Part shown: positions 50,680-61,822 of the stretch, piece after piece | How the letters are laid out: each line of letters starts with the position of its first letter | How positions within the stretch are numbered: position 1 is the first letter of the stretch | DNA from: Sipunculus nudus | Lineage: Eukaryota; Annelida; Sipuncula; Golfingiida; Sipunculidae | Direction of reading: 5' to 3' | DNA length: 64,000 nucleotides | Assembly: GCA_026874595.1 (NCBI GenBank) | Contig: CM049321.1 | Location: 47,829,297-47,893,296 of the forward strand | Notes under the pieces: generated by a model | What the model saw: the letters and a program-made list of their open reading frames with translations, nothing else | What the model was told of the DNA's origin: nothing | Databases searched by the model: none | Made by a program: the position numbers and the translations under genes

Positions 50680-52910
50680 GACTAGCCCTGCAGAAAATGG
50701 ACATGAATTAAGAAATATTTGGGTTAATATTACAAAGCCTAATCGGATACCTTATAAGGAAATGAATAATGGGGATGGATAATAATTTATTTGTGCAAAA
50801 CGTTCACGGATAGTTCCAAGATAGTAATTAAGTACCCAAAAATGCTTAAAGAGTTAATGGGACAGTTAATAATTTATTGATTTCCCCATCATTCGAGCCA
50901 GCGGGATTTCAGTATTTATTTATGTTCAACAATTGCCATAACTTCCTTTACTCTCCATTGTGTTAAATCAATATGATCTCGCGATAAAGCGGTAACACTT
51001 TCACCATATGCTTATAACTATTGTTTGTAGTTTATTGTTTGTGAAATTATACAAGTCGGATATTGCAAATAACGACATACAACATGTTGATAGGGATAAC
51101 ACTATATCGAGCCGATCATACAGTAAATGGAACTTGATGTAGTTACAAAGATATACATGTATATTCTGAATAACAAAACACTTCCCCTCACCGGTAATTA
51201 AAACTGATAATTTCATGCTGTACATTGAAAGTTGTACACGCAGAAAGATATATTTACCAACATATTATATGGAAAAAACCCAACTTAATGATCTGACAAG
51301 GAAGTTTCCTGGAAAATATTGTCAATAGTTAAGTGTCAGGCTATAGTGTAATTTTCATGTTAGCATGTAGAATATAGCGGACTATGAAAGCGTTAGTTAA
51401 AGATTACCATGCCCTGCGTGTTAGTATGTCTTGATTTAATGCCTGCAGAAAGAATAGAAGGATTAGATCAGTAAATTCAAAAGTTAAATTTTAAAAATAC
51501 TGAAGTATTTCCTTTGGTTGTTTGATATGGAAATACAGTAATGTTGCCCATTATTACAGTCAAACTTCAGTCAGCTGATGAGCCGACGAGGCCGACGGTC
51601 GTGATCCAGATTCATCACATACCTCAGCATATGATGCTCTGTTGCAAAACATAGAGCACTGTGTGACCGCGGAGGAAAGACGGCATACCCGCAGATCATT
51701 TCTACTTATATATATATTAGACCTACAATATATAAATAAAATTTTGCTAAAATATCTGCTTTACTGAATATAAAGGTAAAGAATGACCACTTTAACAGGT
51801 GAATTCTTTTTTTTAAAACGGTGATATATAATGTTAGCAAAACGTTTTTTGTGATAAGTTGGGTATGAACCTACTTATTCACATATTTTTATAGATAAAG
51901 ATTATATGAATGTTTAACAAAACTAAAACCTTTCGTACTCGTCTTATGGGAAGAGCCATAAGTTTAAAAAAAACATATACAGTTGAGTAAAAAGAGGAAC
52001 ATGCGGTCAAAGACAAACCGTTTGGTCTTGTTTAAGCGACGTGACATATATTTATGTATACTGCATTACAAAATTATATAATGTCAGCGGAATCTGATTT
52101 TAAGATTTAATAAGTTTTGCGGGAGTTATAAAAAATCTGAAATGCTGTAAAAAAATGTCTGGCGATGTGATGAGTGTTCTGCACACTCATCCCATGCTAT
52201 TCTACACATGGCGAAACGCTCCAGACGCCGTTTGTTGCCATAACAGTTTACGAGTTTACCCAACATAATCAGTGATGCGGGTAAGTATAATACATAAGCT
52301 CTCTTTAATCAAATGAGTGATATTTCTTATGTTACAGAAGGATTCCTTGAGTCACATCGCCAATAGGTTTTTTGAGGATAATAAATGTGGAATCTATGAT
52401 GCTGCAGAGCCTCGACCGGGGTTTATTTGTTTTGATAACGACCACATTGTGTTAACCAGTCATGTTGGAAATGAAACCTTGTGATAATCATGAACATAAT
52501 TATTTCTACTGGCGTGCTGTCGGAATTTATTCAATATTCGAAGATAAGACAGTGAACGGTTTAAAAAAAAGACTTGTTACTTGGATCTTGGTAAGCGATA
52601 ATATATGAACCTACCGTTGCAGTTCGTAAAATCCAGTTAACTTGTGTTTTACAGACAAAAACCTATGTTTAATCTCTGTTACAGGTCTTTTTACACAACG
52701 GCCCACCACATACAGAAAGAAATAAAAAATATTTCTTATTTAAACCGAAGCATGAACTAAGGATGTCTTAATAAATCTGGTATGTAGTCATTCCTAGAAA
52801 CCAATGATGCCTTTTCCTGATTGGTTAATGGCTGATAATCTCTATAACATAAATAATAACTTTTATTTAAACTGAGGCAAATAAACTGTGTTCTTCTTCA
52901 CATGAAGATA

Positions 52911-52972
<62 letters not shown>

Positions 52973-53185
52973 AGCCGTAAACGTACTTTGGGTCTCCGTT
53001 ACATGAGCTCGATGACCTTTAGTGAGATGTGCCCGCATATATTAAATACAAAGAGAGACATTATATACATGATTAATCACAATGACTTGCCATTTGAAGC
53101 AATTTTGTTTTCACAATCTACGGCATTTATGAAGTTATAATGGGAAACATCAGCACCACCCCCAGACTAATAGCTGTAAAAGTCT
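50680..53185. other. Intergenic between lectin unit 4 and the six-cysteine gene
   Basis: No coding exon was recognised. It contains a (TA)n array at about 52915..52969 and otherwise AT-rich sequence. Confidence 0.4.
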
Positions 53186-53194
53186 TATATATAA
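53186..53194 (+). promoter_or_regulatory. TATA box of the six-cysteine precursor gene
   Basis: TATATATAA lies 60 bases before the start codon, with TTCCAGTTG near 53221 as a possible initiator. Spacing fits a TATA-driven promoter with a 5' UTR of about 25 bases. Confidence 0.6.
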
Positions 53195-53245
53195 TGTGCT
53201 GTTCACTGGCTGGTTACAGCTTCCAGTTGTGTTAGTCCAGCTGTC

Positions 53246-56053
53246 ATGATGAGGGTATTACTGTGCGTCGCTGTGTTGTTTGTCATACCACTGACATTGG
53301 CAGATTCAGACCTTGAACAAGAAGACGAAATCGTAAGTTGGTTGATAATCGTTTGATTTTTGGTTCCGGAGTAATGCGTCTGTTCAGATTTTAGCTCCTA
53401 ATGTGTGTATTTTAAATGTTTAGTGATGTTTTGGCCTGTCACTTCTTATTGTTAGTTAGGAACCAGATACTTTAATAATGGTTTGTTCTTTTACAGATTT
53501 ATCTTAGGACCATTGCGCTGAATATATGTATTCGTATACAAATGTGTGTGTATTTGTGTGTATGTGATTACTGCTAGTCCTTGGCTAAATACGTTCGGTG
53601 TTTTCTGGCCCATTTTCATAAAAGATTTAAAGGAGTATTTTAGTTAATATGCGTCAAATATCAGAATAGAACATATAAGCAAAAAAGAGTTAGTTAACAG
53701 TACGGTCCCCAGCCTCTGCAACTAATATGCGACGTCATTGTGGCCATAAGATTAATTGAATATGACGGTATTTGAATTTTAAAGCGTATTTTACGGTTAT
53801 ACCTCATATTATGATGACGTCATCACTTGTCAAATGACGTCGTTACTTATATCAAAACCGCATATTAATTACCTACAATTTGACAAATTAAACAATTGTC
53901 TAACTTTTTTAAGACTTTGAAGTGCCTTTCATGTGGTCTCCAAATATGCATTGGTTGCCATGGAAACAATTAGAAAGCACATTTCCGTCCAGATACAGAT
54001 CATAAGCTTTTCAGATAAAGTGGTCGCTACCAGTCGCATATCGGTTGGAACGGGAAGCTTAAACAAGCGACTTTATTTCATTTATTCCATTAAAAAATAA
54101 CCAGCATTAATATTTAACTTGAACGTAACAAATACTTTATTTGGGCCTCTTTTGTCAGTCGCTGCCGATACTGATGAAGATCATTGGAGTTTAAAAAACA
54201 AAAGGCATGCAATAACTGCCGCATGCAATAATACTTATAAAATGCCTTTAAAATAATATGAGAACTTAAACAACTGAGAACACTGAATACCTGAATTGGC
54301 CTCTGTGAATTCACCCTACCTGTTTGAAATTGCTTTTTTTCGTTAGAAAGAGGTCGTGGTCGAAACAGAGGTTGGACTGACCGCTGCAACTGCGTTTCAG
54401 GTGTCACACGTGGACAAGAGGGGTAGGTGCTGTGTACAAAATTCATCCAGACCTTAACTAGATATGCATATGATGCCTGCCATATTGAATCAGAATCCAT
54501 AGCCGATTTTAAGAAGGGTAATAGTGAAGGCCATAAGCTTGAGGTTCTAAATACCTAACTGATACATGATGATTTGTAGACGCTATGGGCTCAATTAATT
54601 TCATTTGATCAATACTGCAGCTACTCCCTGTTAAATTCCTGGACTTGGGCAGCTCGTAACCGCTGGGTGACCGTGACAGCTTGGTGATTGTGACGGCTGA
54701 TACCGCAGTGCAGTCTGCGAAATCTCGATGGTTGTATCAGCTAAATGGCCGTAATAGTTGGGGTTCTGACAGCGGTGTAATAATTTTAAATGAGTATAGC
54801 CGCGACTGCAAGGGGCACTGCCAATTAGCTATCCGTGATAGCTGGGTGCCAGTGATATTGGTGTGACTCTGACAGAGGTGTGGCTCTGATAGCTGGTCAT
54901 AATAACAGAGTGGGCGTGATACCTTGGTTTCGGCTCGGTGATCGTGACAGGCGGATGAGTTATAGCTTGGTGATTCTGTCAGCTTCGGCGGTCCTGGCAG
55001 GTTCGTGGTCGTGACAGATGGGTGGTCGTGAAAGCTGGGTAGTCGTGACGGCTCTGTAACCATGACACCTATATATGTGATCGTGGGACCTTGATAGTCG
55101 CGGTAATATGGTGATCATTACAGCTTGGTTGTCGTGGCAACTTGGTCACCATGAAACCTGGATGGTCTTACAGAACTCATTATGAGTGCCGGGTGAATAC
55201 AGACGGTACCTCCAAAAGTTAGGAAATCGACAAATAAAATAAAATAAAATATTTTAAATGAACATTAAAATTTAAAACTTAATCCTTGTAGGTAGATGCA
55301 GATCATTGGACATGCAGTTAGTGGTCGCCTGTTTTGATGGTATTCCGGACAGAATTGGAAGCTTGAAGGGCGTACCACCTTGCAGGTTAGTCATGCTTCC
55401 CGTTTAATACACTCAAGGTCCGTTACAAACCATACATTTATTAATACACGTGGGTGCTCTCTGGGACCATATAGTTAGAGCAAACATATTGACGATGACC
55501 TCTTTGTTCATCAGATTTCTACCAATTTTTCATTCTCGTTGTTTCTCTTTCTGCTCTTGTTTGTGCATTATATTTACACAAAACATTTTGTACAGAAAAT
55601 ATCAATGCCTCTGAATCATGGAATCATGGAACTTTGCAGTGAGAAAGGTCTTAAAAAACTAGATATTCTGCATTCTAAGGAATGTAAGGAATGTAGTTGT
55701 GGGGATTCCCAAAACCTATCAATCATAAGTGCGTAATTTGTGCCCTTGTCTCATTCCTATTATAGGTGTTACAAGTACAAAAACTTTTTTTTAATTATTA
55801 ACAAATCAAATCATATACTTACAAAAAATACATTACAGGCAAGGCATCAATTCACTTAACAAAATGACACAAATACACAATCATAACACAAATGGTACGT
55901 TTTGGTATAAAGGAATGAATTATATACTAAGTGTATATATATACAGATCTAGTACTAATACAATCTATTTTTAATGTTTATACTGCTTCACCTATGCAAG
56001 TATCAATGTTGTAAAATATATCCAGAACTCGCGATAAATTGTAATTATTTTTG

Positions 56054-56093
<40 letters not shown>

Positions 56094-57014
56094 TACATAT
56101 ATATATTTATATATATATATATATATAATATATATCTTCCGACTATTCCGAGATTTCAGCTCTGTTAATAGAGACTATCCTGTTTCTCTTTTAGAACACG
56201 CTACCGTCTCTTGCTCGAGTTCCAGACATGCGCATTGAAGTATGACTGTCAAGATAACTACTACGTGAAGAAAGCCATCCGTCTCTCGATGGAAAAATAC
56301 GACAATTTCCTGAAGTCGCGGGGTAGGGATTACACAACCGCTTTACTTATCCCCCTTTATCACATTTTATCTGATATTCAGCGTACTCTTTTTAATAATA
56401 TAATGAAGAGAAGCTTAAGTATAACTTTAAACGTAAAGATTCCATAAATATATAACTTGCGAATTAAGTTAAAATCTGATTTACGAATAAGATGTGGAGT
56501 GTTTAATGTTACAAGACAGGAAAAAACTTTTGATTCATATTTAAATGTAACTATTCATTGAATGTACTACTTAAATTGATATCCAATTTACAAAGACAAC
56601 GGCGAGTGTTTCATTGTACCTTAATGGGCACTTTTCATATTCAGGATTGGTTACACGGCAGTTCTCGTAAATATTGGATTTTCATTCGCTCCTATTGATT
56701 CAAAACACAGAATTTAAATTTATATATAAAAATAAAAATAAGTTTTAAATATTAGGTTTAAATACTAAAGGAATCTAAATGAAGATATTCATAAAGTTTA
56801 TCTTTTGCTGTAAGAGGATTAAACCCATAGTGTTCTTCACATCCTTTGATCAATATTATATTTTATTGAGACACACATCGTAATCACAACGGAGAGGATA
56901 AGTTTTGAATATATGAGTAATATCCAGCTATGATATATATCATAGCTGGAATTATCTAATGATAATTTAACGTTCTTTACATACATGAATTTCTTTCCAG
57001 ATATCTTCTGTTAG
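53246..57014 (+). CDS. Secreted six-cysteine peptide precursor, 132 aa, family unknown
   Basis: Five exons join in matching phases (0, 1, 2, 1): 53246..53332, 54347..54422, 55292..55385, 56195..56322, 57001..57014. All have AG acceptors and GT donors. The protein begins MMRVLLCVAVLFVIPLTLA, a clear signal peptide, then an acidic stretch (SDLEQEDEI) and a propeptide ending HVDKR, a dibasic site for a prohormone convertase. The mature part of about 78 residues starts GRCRSLDMQLVVACF and ends SRDIFC with six cysteines spaced C-10-C-16-C-12-C-5-C-26-C. This layout fits a hormone, growth-factor or defence peptide; I do not recognise the cysteine pattern. CHH/ITP, insulin and macin spacings were considered and do not match. 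AATAAA follows 28 bases after the stop. Confidence 0.75.
54640..55180 (+). repeat. Degenerate minisatellite in intron 2 of the six-cysteine gene
   Basis: A unit close to TGGTGATCGTGACAGCT, about 17 to 20 bases, recurs with drift across some 500 bases (for example near 54666, 54685, 54948, 54970, 55011 and 55083). It is GC-richer than the surrounding intron. Confidence 0.7.
56058..56135. repeat. (TA)n microsatellite in intron 3 of the six-cysteine gene
   Basis: Imperfect AT dinucleotide array ending about 60 bases before exon 4. Confidence 0.9.
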
Positions 57015-57042
57015 GGTGGTCCCTTGATGCACCTACGAAGGC

Positions 57043-57048
57043 AATAAA
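57043..57048 (+). terminator. Polyadenylation signal AATAAA of the six-cysteine gene
   Basis: Canonical hexamer 28 bases after the TAG stop, followed by a GT-rich run near 57062..57086 that fits a downstream element. Confidence 0.65.
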
Positions 57049-57108
57049 CATTTCCGACTGGCTGTGTGTTCCTGTGTGTGTGTGTGATACAACATCAGAA
57101 TTATGTTA

Positions 57109-57355
57109 CCTTCGCCGGGGAGGTTATGGTTTCGCCCATGTCTTCTTTGTTTGTTGTTCCTATGTTTGCTTAATTACGTAAAATTACACAATCAATTTCC
57201 ATGAAACGTTTTGGGGTGGGCGAGGGATGAATCCTTTTTATTTCCATATACATATATGCCATAAATATTAAGAAGTAGAAAAGATTAATCCTGCAAACAT
57301 ACAAACCAACAAACAAAAAAAAAAGACATGGGCGAAAACATATTTTCCAGGAGGA
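57109..57355. mobile_element. MITE-like element with inverted ends
   Basis: The left end has CCGGGGAGGTTATGGTTTCG then CCCATGTCTT; the right end inverted reads CCTCCTGGAAAATATGTTTTCG then CCCATGTCTT. Such GGAGGTTATG-TTTCGCC ends are a common non-autonomous DNA repeat in marine animals. It has no coding capacity. Confidence 0.6.
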
Positions 57356-57512
57356 TCACATTGCCTGTGCTGGGAACTGCGCTCTGTTGAATGGCACTCT
57401 AGTTTAGTTATGTATCTGTGGCATGTCTCTCTCGTGGGCAGGCCCTGGAAATATTTGATTTTATTATGAAGATGAAAAGGTTGTGTATGTTAATCATGAA
57501 TATTATTGAGTA

Positions 57513-57590
57513 GAACAGGTAAGAGCAGCTGCCTGCTATTCGACTGATTTTTGGGTTCTAATCCGAAGGCTCTGCCAAACATGACTTGAA
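57513..57590 (+). repeat. tRNA-like fragment, likely SINE head
   Basis: TAAGAGCAGCTG resembles an A box and GGGTTCTAATCC a B box about 30 bases later. The anticodon arm does not pair well, so a true tRNA gene is unlikely. Confidence 0.35.
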
Positions 57591-57599
57591 CGATCTGAT

Positions 57600-58655
57600 T
57601 GAGCGCAGTAGCACTGGAAGATTCATCCATTACAAATACGCATAACATGGCCGGAGAGCGAGTTCACTGTAACGGATTCAATAAATGTTATCGGCACACA
57701 AGTGCTGAATTTGCGTTGATTATACGGTCAGCGAGTTTTCGGTAGGTTGTAAATAATATCTCCGTGGGCTCCTACAGTTTAAAAGTTCTCACCAAGTCAG
57801 TTTTGCCAGAGGTCACTCCGGTACATGCTCTCGCTACAGTCACTTCTGTTAAAGGCTACGGACTATCTCCATTTGACCAGGTCATGGCCCCGTGTCATCA
57901 TGACCAAACCTGTTGTCAACAGTTAGCCACATGGCTAACTTAGATTAATACTTAACCTTCTCGATAAATTGATATAACTATAGTTCCCATGCATTCAGTA
58001 TAATTATTCAACATGCAACAGGTCTGTAGGTTTACCTGTGCGACCAGTTGTCCAAGTGTCTTTATTTTGGGTTGATTGATGAATATTTGCCTGGACACAA
58101 CGACAATCGTCTGCTAAGCCTAAGCGTAACGTAACTGTATTATAGTTCAATTGCCTGCGACTCTTTATCTTAATCATCACTTAAACCAGTAGCCTATGAA
58201 TGCATGTATACTCAGCGGATGTAATGTTATTAGTGAAGTAATCTGGGGTTTCAAAGAAAATTTTACTACAGTCTGCATTTAAAGCTTGAACTGCCCAGGT
58301 CTATAAAGCTAACAGTTTATGCCACACTGCGGGTCAGAATTCTGAGACACAGAAGTATTAAAACATGTTTCTGCATCGGTTCTATTCATCCTTCCTGAGA
58401 AATATCACAATTTCTTATGTGAATCCGGGACTTTGTGTCTGACATTTACCATTTTATCCCCTGCTAAAGCAGGAACTAATGCTATTCTGAAAAATATAAG
58501 TGCAAATGCAAAAATATATTATAGGCGCCTATGGCCATTTAGACCGGCAGCAATGCTTATATCCCGATTAGCAAACCAATTATGATGACGATCAGTCTGC
58601 TCAAATATTCCCCTCCTCATGCATTTCTACAATTATAATAGTCTAACTTTAGAGG
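57600..58655. other. Intergenic, no gene seen
   Basis: No coding exon or known repeat was recognised. Confidence 0.4.
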
Positions 58656-58850
58656 TGCTGAAACGTTATCCCGTAACGGTCGAGGGGTAAAACGCTCGAC
58701 GCTCTCCGCTGGCGACCCGGGTTCAATCCCCGGCGTGGCAATGAGAGTGGGTTGTAGTTGCCCGTCCAAGGCCGGTAGTTTTCTCCGGGTCCTCCGGTTT
58801 ACCTCACCTATAAAGATTACCAATCGCCACAAAGCCGTGCCAGGTAGAGT
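58656..58850 (+). mobile_element. tRNA-derived SINE
   Basis: A tRNA-like head (CGAGGGGTAAAACGCTCGA, then B box GGGTTCAATCC at 58719..58729) is followed by GTTTTCTCCGGGTCCTCCGG at 58780, a conserved central motif seen in several SINE families of marine animals. Confidence 0.65.
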
Positions 58851-58859
58851 GCCTCGTAT

Positions 58860-60345
58860 TAGTTATTTTAACCAGCAGTACAATACATGTAAAACAACTA
58901 AACGTTTATAACACAAAGAATAAAGTTCAGGGTGACGTGTTTTCCACTTTCTACAGAGGACATATACGGACCTACCATCACGTGAAGTTTGAAAAGGTGC
59001 AATTAATAAATTTGAGAGATCAATTAATGATATAGATTTCATGGGAATTCATACACTGAGAAATCATTTATATGAATTTCATTCACATTAGCTTCTGAGG
59101 CACCACACGTGTTTTCGTCATATAACACAGAAAAAAATCGCCTAAAGGGTTCATTTTGGAGCAGATGAAGTTTGAAACTCTTGGGTCTTAATACGGTTAC
59201 GATTTGTGCTCTGTTAAATGACGGATGGTAGCCTCTGTGGTTTTCGCTCCTTATTTCGGAGATTAGAAGCCACAGCGATTTCCTTTTTCGTTTTCCATGG
59301 ATGACATACAGGGACCTGTGAATTCCCGTGCCCTGTTAGGGTACGGTCAGAGAAATGGCGGATTCCGTCGAGCTGGGACATCTTTCATATTATCGATTCA
59401 TTTTATCATTTATTCGTTTTTTTTTGTAAGTTTCAGTCTTCAGCTTTTTTGTTCGTCTGTAAATCAACAGTTTATTATACTTTCTAACTCACGAGTTAGT
59501 TTAGGATATTAATAATTAGCTGTGTAATTTGCACATTAAAGATGATTCATAAAAAGGATTAAACCCCCCCCCCCCCCAATCGCACTAGTCCACGAGTAGG
59601 GCACGTCCTCAAAATGTCCTCTTTGCACTGCTTATTTAATAATATACCTATAATTAACTTAAAACACTACATATGAACATTAATAATAACAGTATTTAGC
59701 AGAGGCTGTAGAGTAGCAATATAGCGACTTCTGGCAATAACGTATACCCAAGCGGCCTTTACATAATAAACGGGTCAATGCTGACGTCAAGGGCCTGTGG
59801 TTATACAATGAACCAACAGGAGCAGTATATTTAGGCCTATATATGCTTCGGATTCTGTGGAGCCTTGCAAAACGTTTTCGTTTGACTGAATTTCAAAACT
59901 GCCTCAGCCATTTCCTTTGTCAATATACAGATCTTGTTGTGACAAACAGACATGACGACCATCAGATTGAACATGAATTGATCAGGAGTAAAAAGGAGTC
60001 AGGAGTCCTCCGCTAAACCTGACTGCCACCTTTTAATAATATTTACTGAAGGCTCGTTCAGAATTTGTTTCGATATTGTGAAGGTAAACAGTGCATCTCA
60101 ATACACACAAATGGGGATGGATGGTACACTCTTGGCGTATCCAATTAAGGTCAACAACTAAAATGTAATATTTAATCCAATTAAAAAAAAAAGTTAGTAC
60201 AGGTGTCTATACGTTTACACGAAATTTGTGCGTATCCTCTAGTAAATCAGTTTCTGGTGATAGCCATTAGATCGGTATCTGTATTTTAATGAACCAGCAT
60301 GCACCAAAACTGTTTTACTTAACAGCAGACATTTGAGCACGTAAT
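58860..60345. other. Intergenic, no gene seen
   Basis: No coding exon was recognised. A poly-C run lies at 59566..59578. It may include part of the 3' UTR of the minus-strand gene to its right. Confidence 0.4.
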
Positions 60346-61104
60346 TTATTTTGCAATCTTTGGTACCAAGTTTTCTTCAAAATGTGCTATAGCATTTGGT
60401 AGGTCATCACCGTACAACAAGAAGCCATGATTCTTTCTTATATAAACCTTGTCCTTTGGATAAGGATATTCCCGGATAATCTGGATTAAAGCCGCTGTAT
60501 CTTCCGGGGTGGAAGCCATGGTTTCATCTGTGGAGCATGGAAACCCGCATGCGGCAGCCTCCTCTTCCGTTGCTAAGGCGTGACCATGGAGACACGCGGT
60601 GGTTGCTCCAATCAAATCCTCGTTTTCAATGCTGGCTTCTCCATTTTGTAAATGTTGACTATTTGTACCTGGGCCCTCTGTCTTTGTCAGCGGAAGACTT
60701 CCCGACAAGTCTTGCCCATTTAAGAACTTAAGGCCGCAGTAATGCAAAGGAGTATCACAAGTCGGGAGAACTGCAGGATTTGACGAATAATATTTGCAGC
60801 TCCAATCATAGACCCCGAAATCTGTGACGACACAGAAATCTGTGTCAACGTTAGGACGTTTTCCTGGCAGTTTGCCAGACTTGCTGACAACAAGCATACC
60901 TTTATACAAAACCGCCGCGTTCCCGCCAACTTTACCGTCGGGTAATACTGGGGTGACACCTGCCGACTCCATTTGGAACAATATATCAGCCAGCTGGTCG
61001 CAGAGTTTCCTGACTTCTGTGTAATCTTCAGATGATAAGTTATCTTTCAGTGTCCCGAGCCAGGTCCGTGTGAAGCGGACACGCACGGGTCCATGGCCCT
61101 CACC
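60346..61104 (-). CDS. Class II aldolase/adducin-domain protein, last exon
   Basis: An open exon of 252 codons plus TAA, starting in phase 0 after a TTGTAG acceptor (reading GEGHGPVRVRFTRTW). The fold is recognisable: VGGNAAVLYKGMLVVSKSG (near residues 59..77) matches the GN-S-R-mlI-SG core of class II aldolases, DTPLHYCG (118..) matches the substrate-loop His segment, ACLHGHAL (171..) gives the metal-binding His-x-His, and YIRKNHGFLLYGDD (221..) the third metal His. So Zn binding residues are kept and an enzyme, for example a fuculose- or ribulose-phosphate-type aldolase or epimerase, is possible; adducin-like members lack them. An insertion of about 35 residues separates the LH and HGH segments. 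Upstream exons were not found in the remaining 2.9 kb. Confidence 0.75.
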   Translation of the reverse strand, partial: GEGHGPVRVRFTRTWLGTLKDNLSSEDYTEVRKLCDQLADILFQMESAGVTPVLPDGKVGGNAAVLYKGMLVVSKSGKLPGKRPNVDTDFCVVTDFGVYDWSCKYYSSNPAVLPTCDTPLHYCGLKFLNGQDLSGSLPLTKTEGPGTNSQHLQNGEASIENEDLIGATTACLHGHALATEEEAAACGFPCSTDETMASTPEDTAALIQIIREYPYPKDKVYIRKNHGFLLYGDDLPNAIAHFEENLVPKIAK

Positions 61105-61822
61105 CTACAATGATCAGTGTTTTACTTTATTTTGCATAATCAAACACATATCAAGTGATGAATATATGTGTTATAAACAGTCCATCATTAGGAGGTAAAT
61201 ATATGTGTATGGGATTCATGGGCGTCAATACAGGGGTGGTCAGGAGGTGGGTGGATATCCCCCCTCTCAGGAAGGGGTGTATGTGTGTGTGTGTGTGTGG
61301 GGGGGGTTAATGTTATCGTCCCCCTGCTATTCAGAGAATAATATTCATATATTGATGAAATATATTGATAATGAGAATTGCAGACTTTGGTTCAATTTCT
61401 GAGTTTATCATGAAAAATTTTATATTTTAATCTAAGCCAGCGTTCGTGGTTGTCTGGCGCAATATAAATATAAATATATATATATACACATAAGTGTCTG
61501 TGTGTATGTGTTTAAAAGAAAGATTTCTTAAACATTGATTAGCCTCCCATTTGGAGTCACATACCCACACACACACACACATATACTAACCAGTTAAATT
61601 TCCAAACGTCACTATTGTTTCGGTTATATATACTGGTAGTGATTTTTGACGTTTCTTAATAAAATGTAACAGGCCATGTGTAGGCCAAACAGTTAAGTAC
61701 TTCACATCTAACCTTTGCCATACTTTTCTACCTCAACGAGGAAAAAGCGAGCTTATTTTCAAGAATAATGTATTCCGATGAAACGGCTAGCCTCTGCACG
61801 CACTTATGCGACAGATTAAACA
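61105..61822. other. Upstream intron or flank of the aldolase-domain gene
   Basis: No exon was recognised. It includes a (GT)n/G run at 61272..61306 and short TA and CA repeats near 61465..61580. Confidence 0.4.

Noticed and set aside
54114-54500. 128-codon minus-strand frame
   Set aside because: It overlaps exon 2 of the six-cysteine gene on the other strand and shows no recognisable motif.
54737-55063. 108-codon minus-strand frame rich in repeated words
   Set aside because: It is a translation of the minisatellite.
53246-57014. Six-cysteine peptide as a CHH/ITP-family, insulin or macin member
   Set aside because: Cysteine spacing C-10-C-16-C-12-C-5-C-26-C does not fit any of these.
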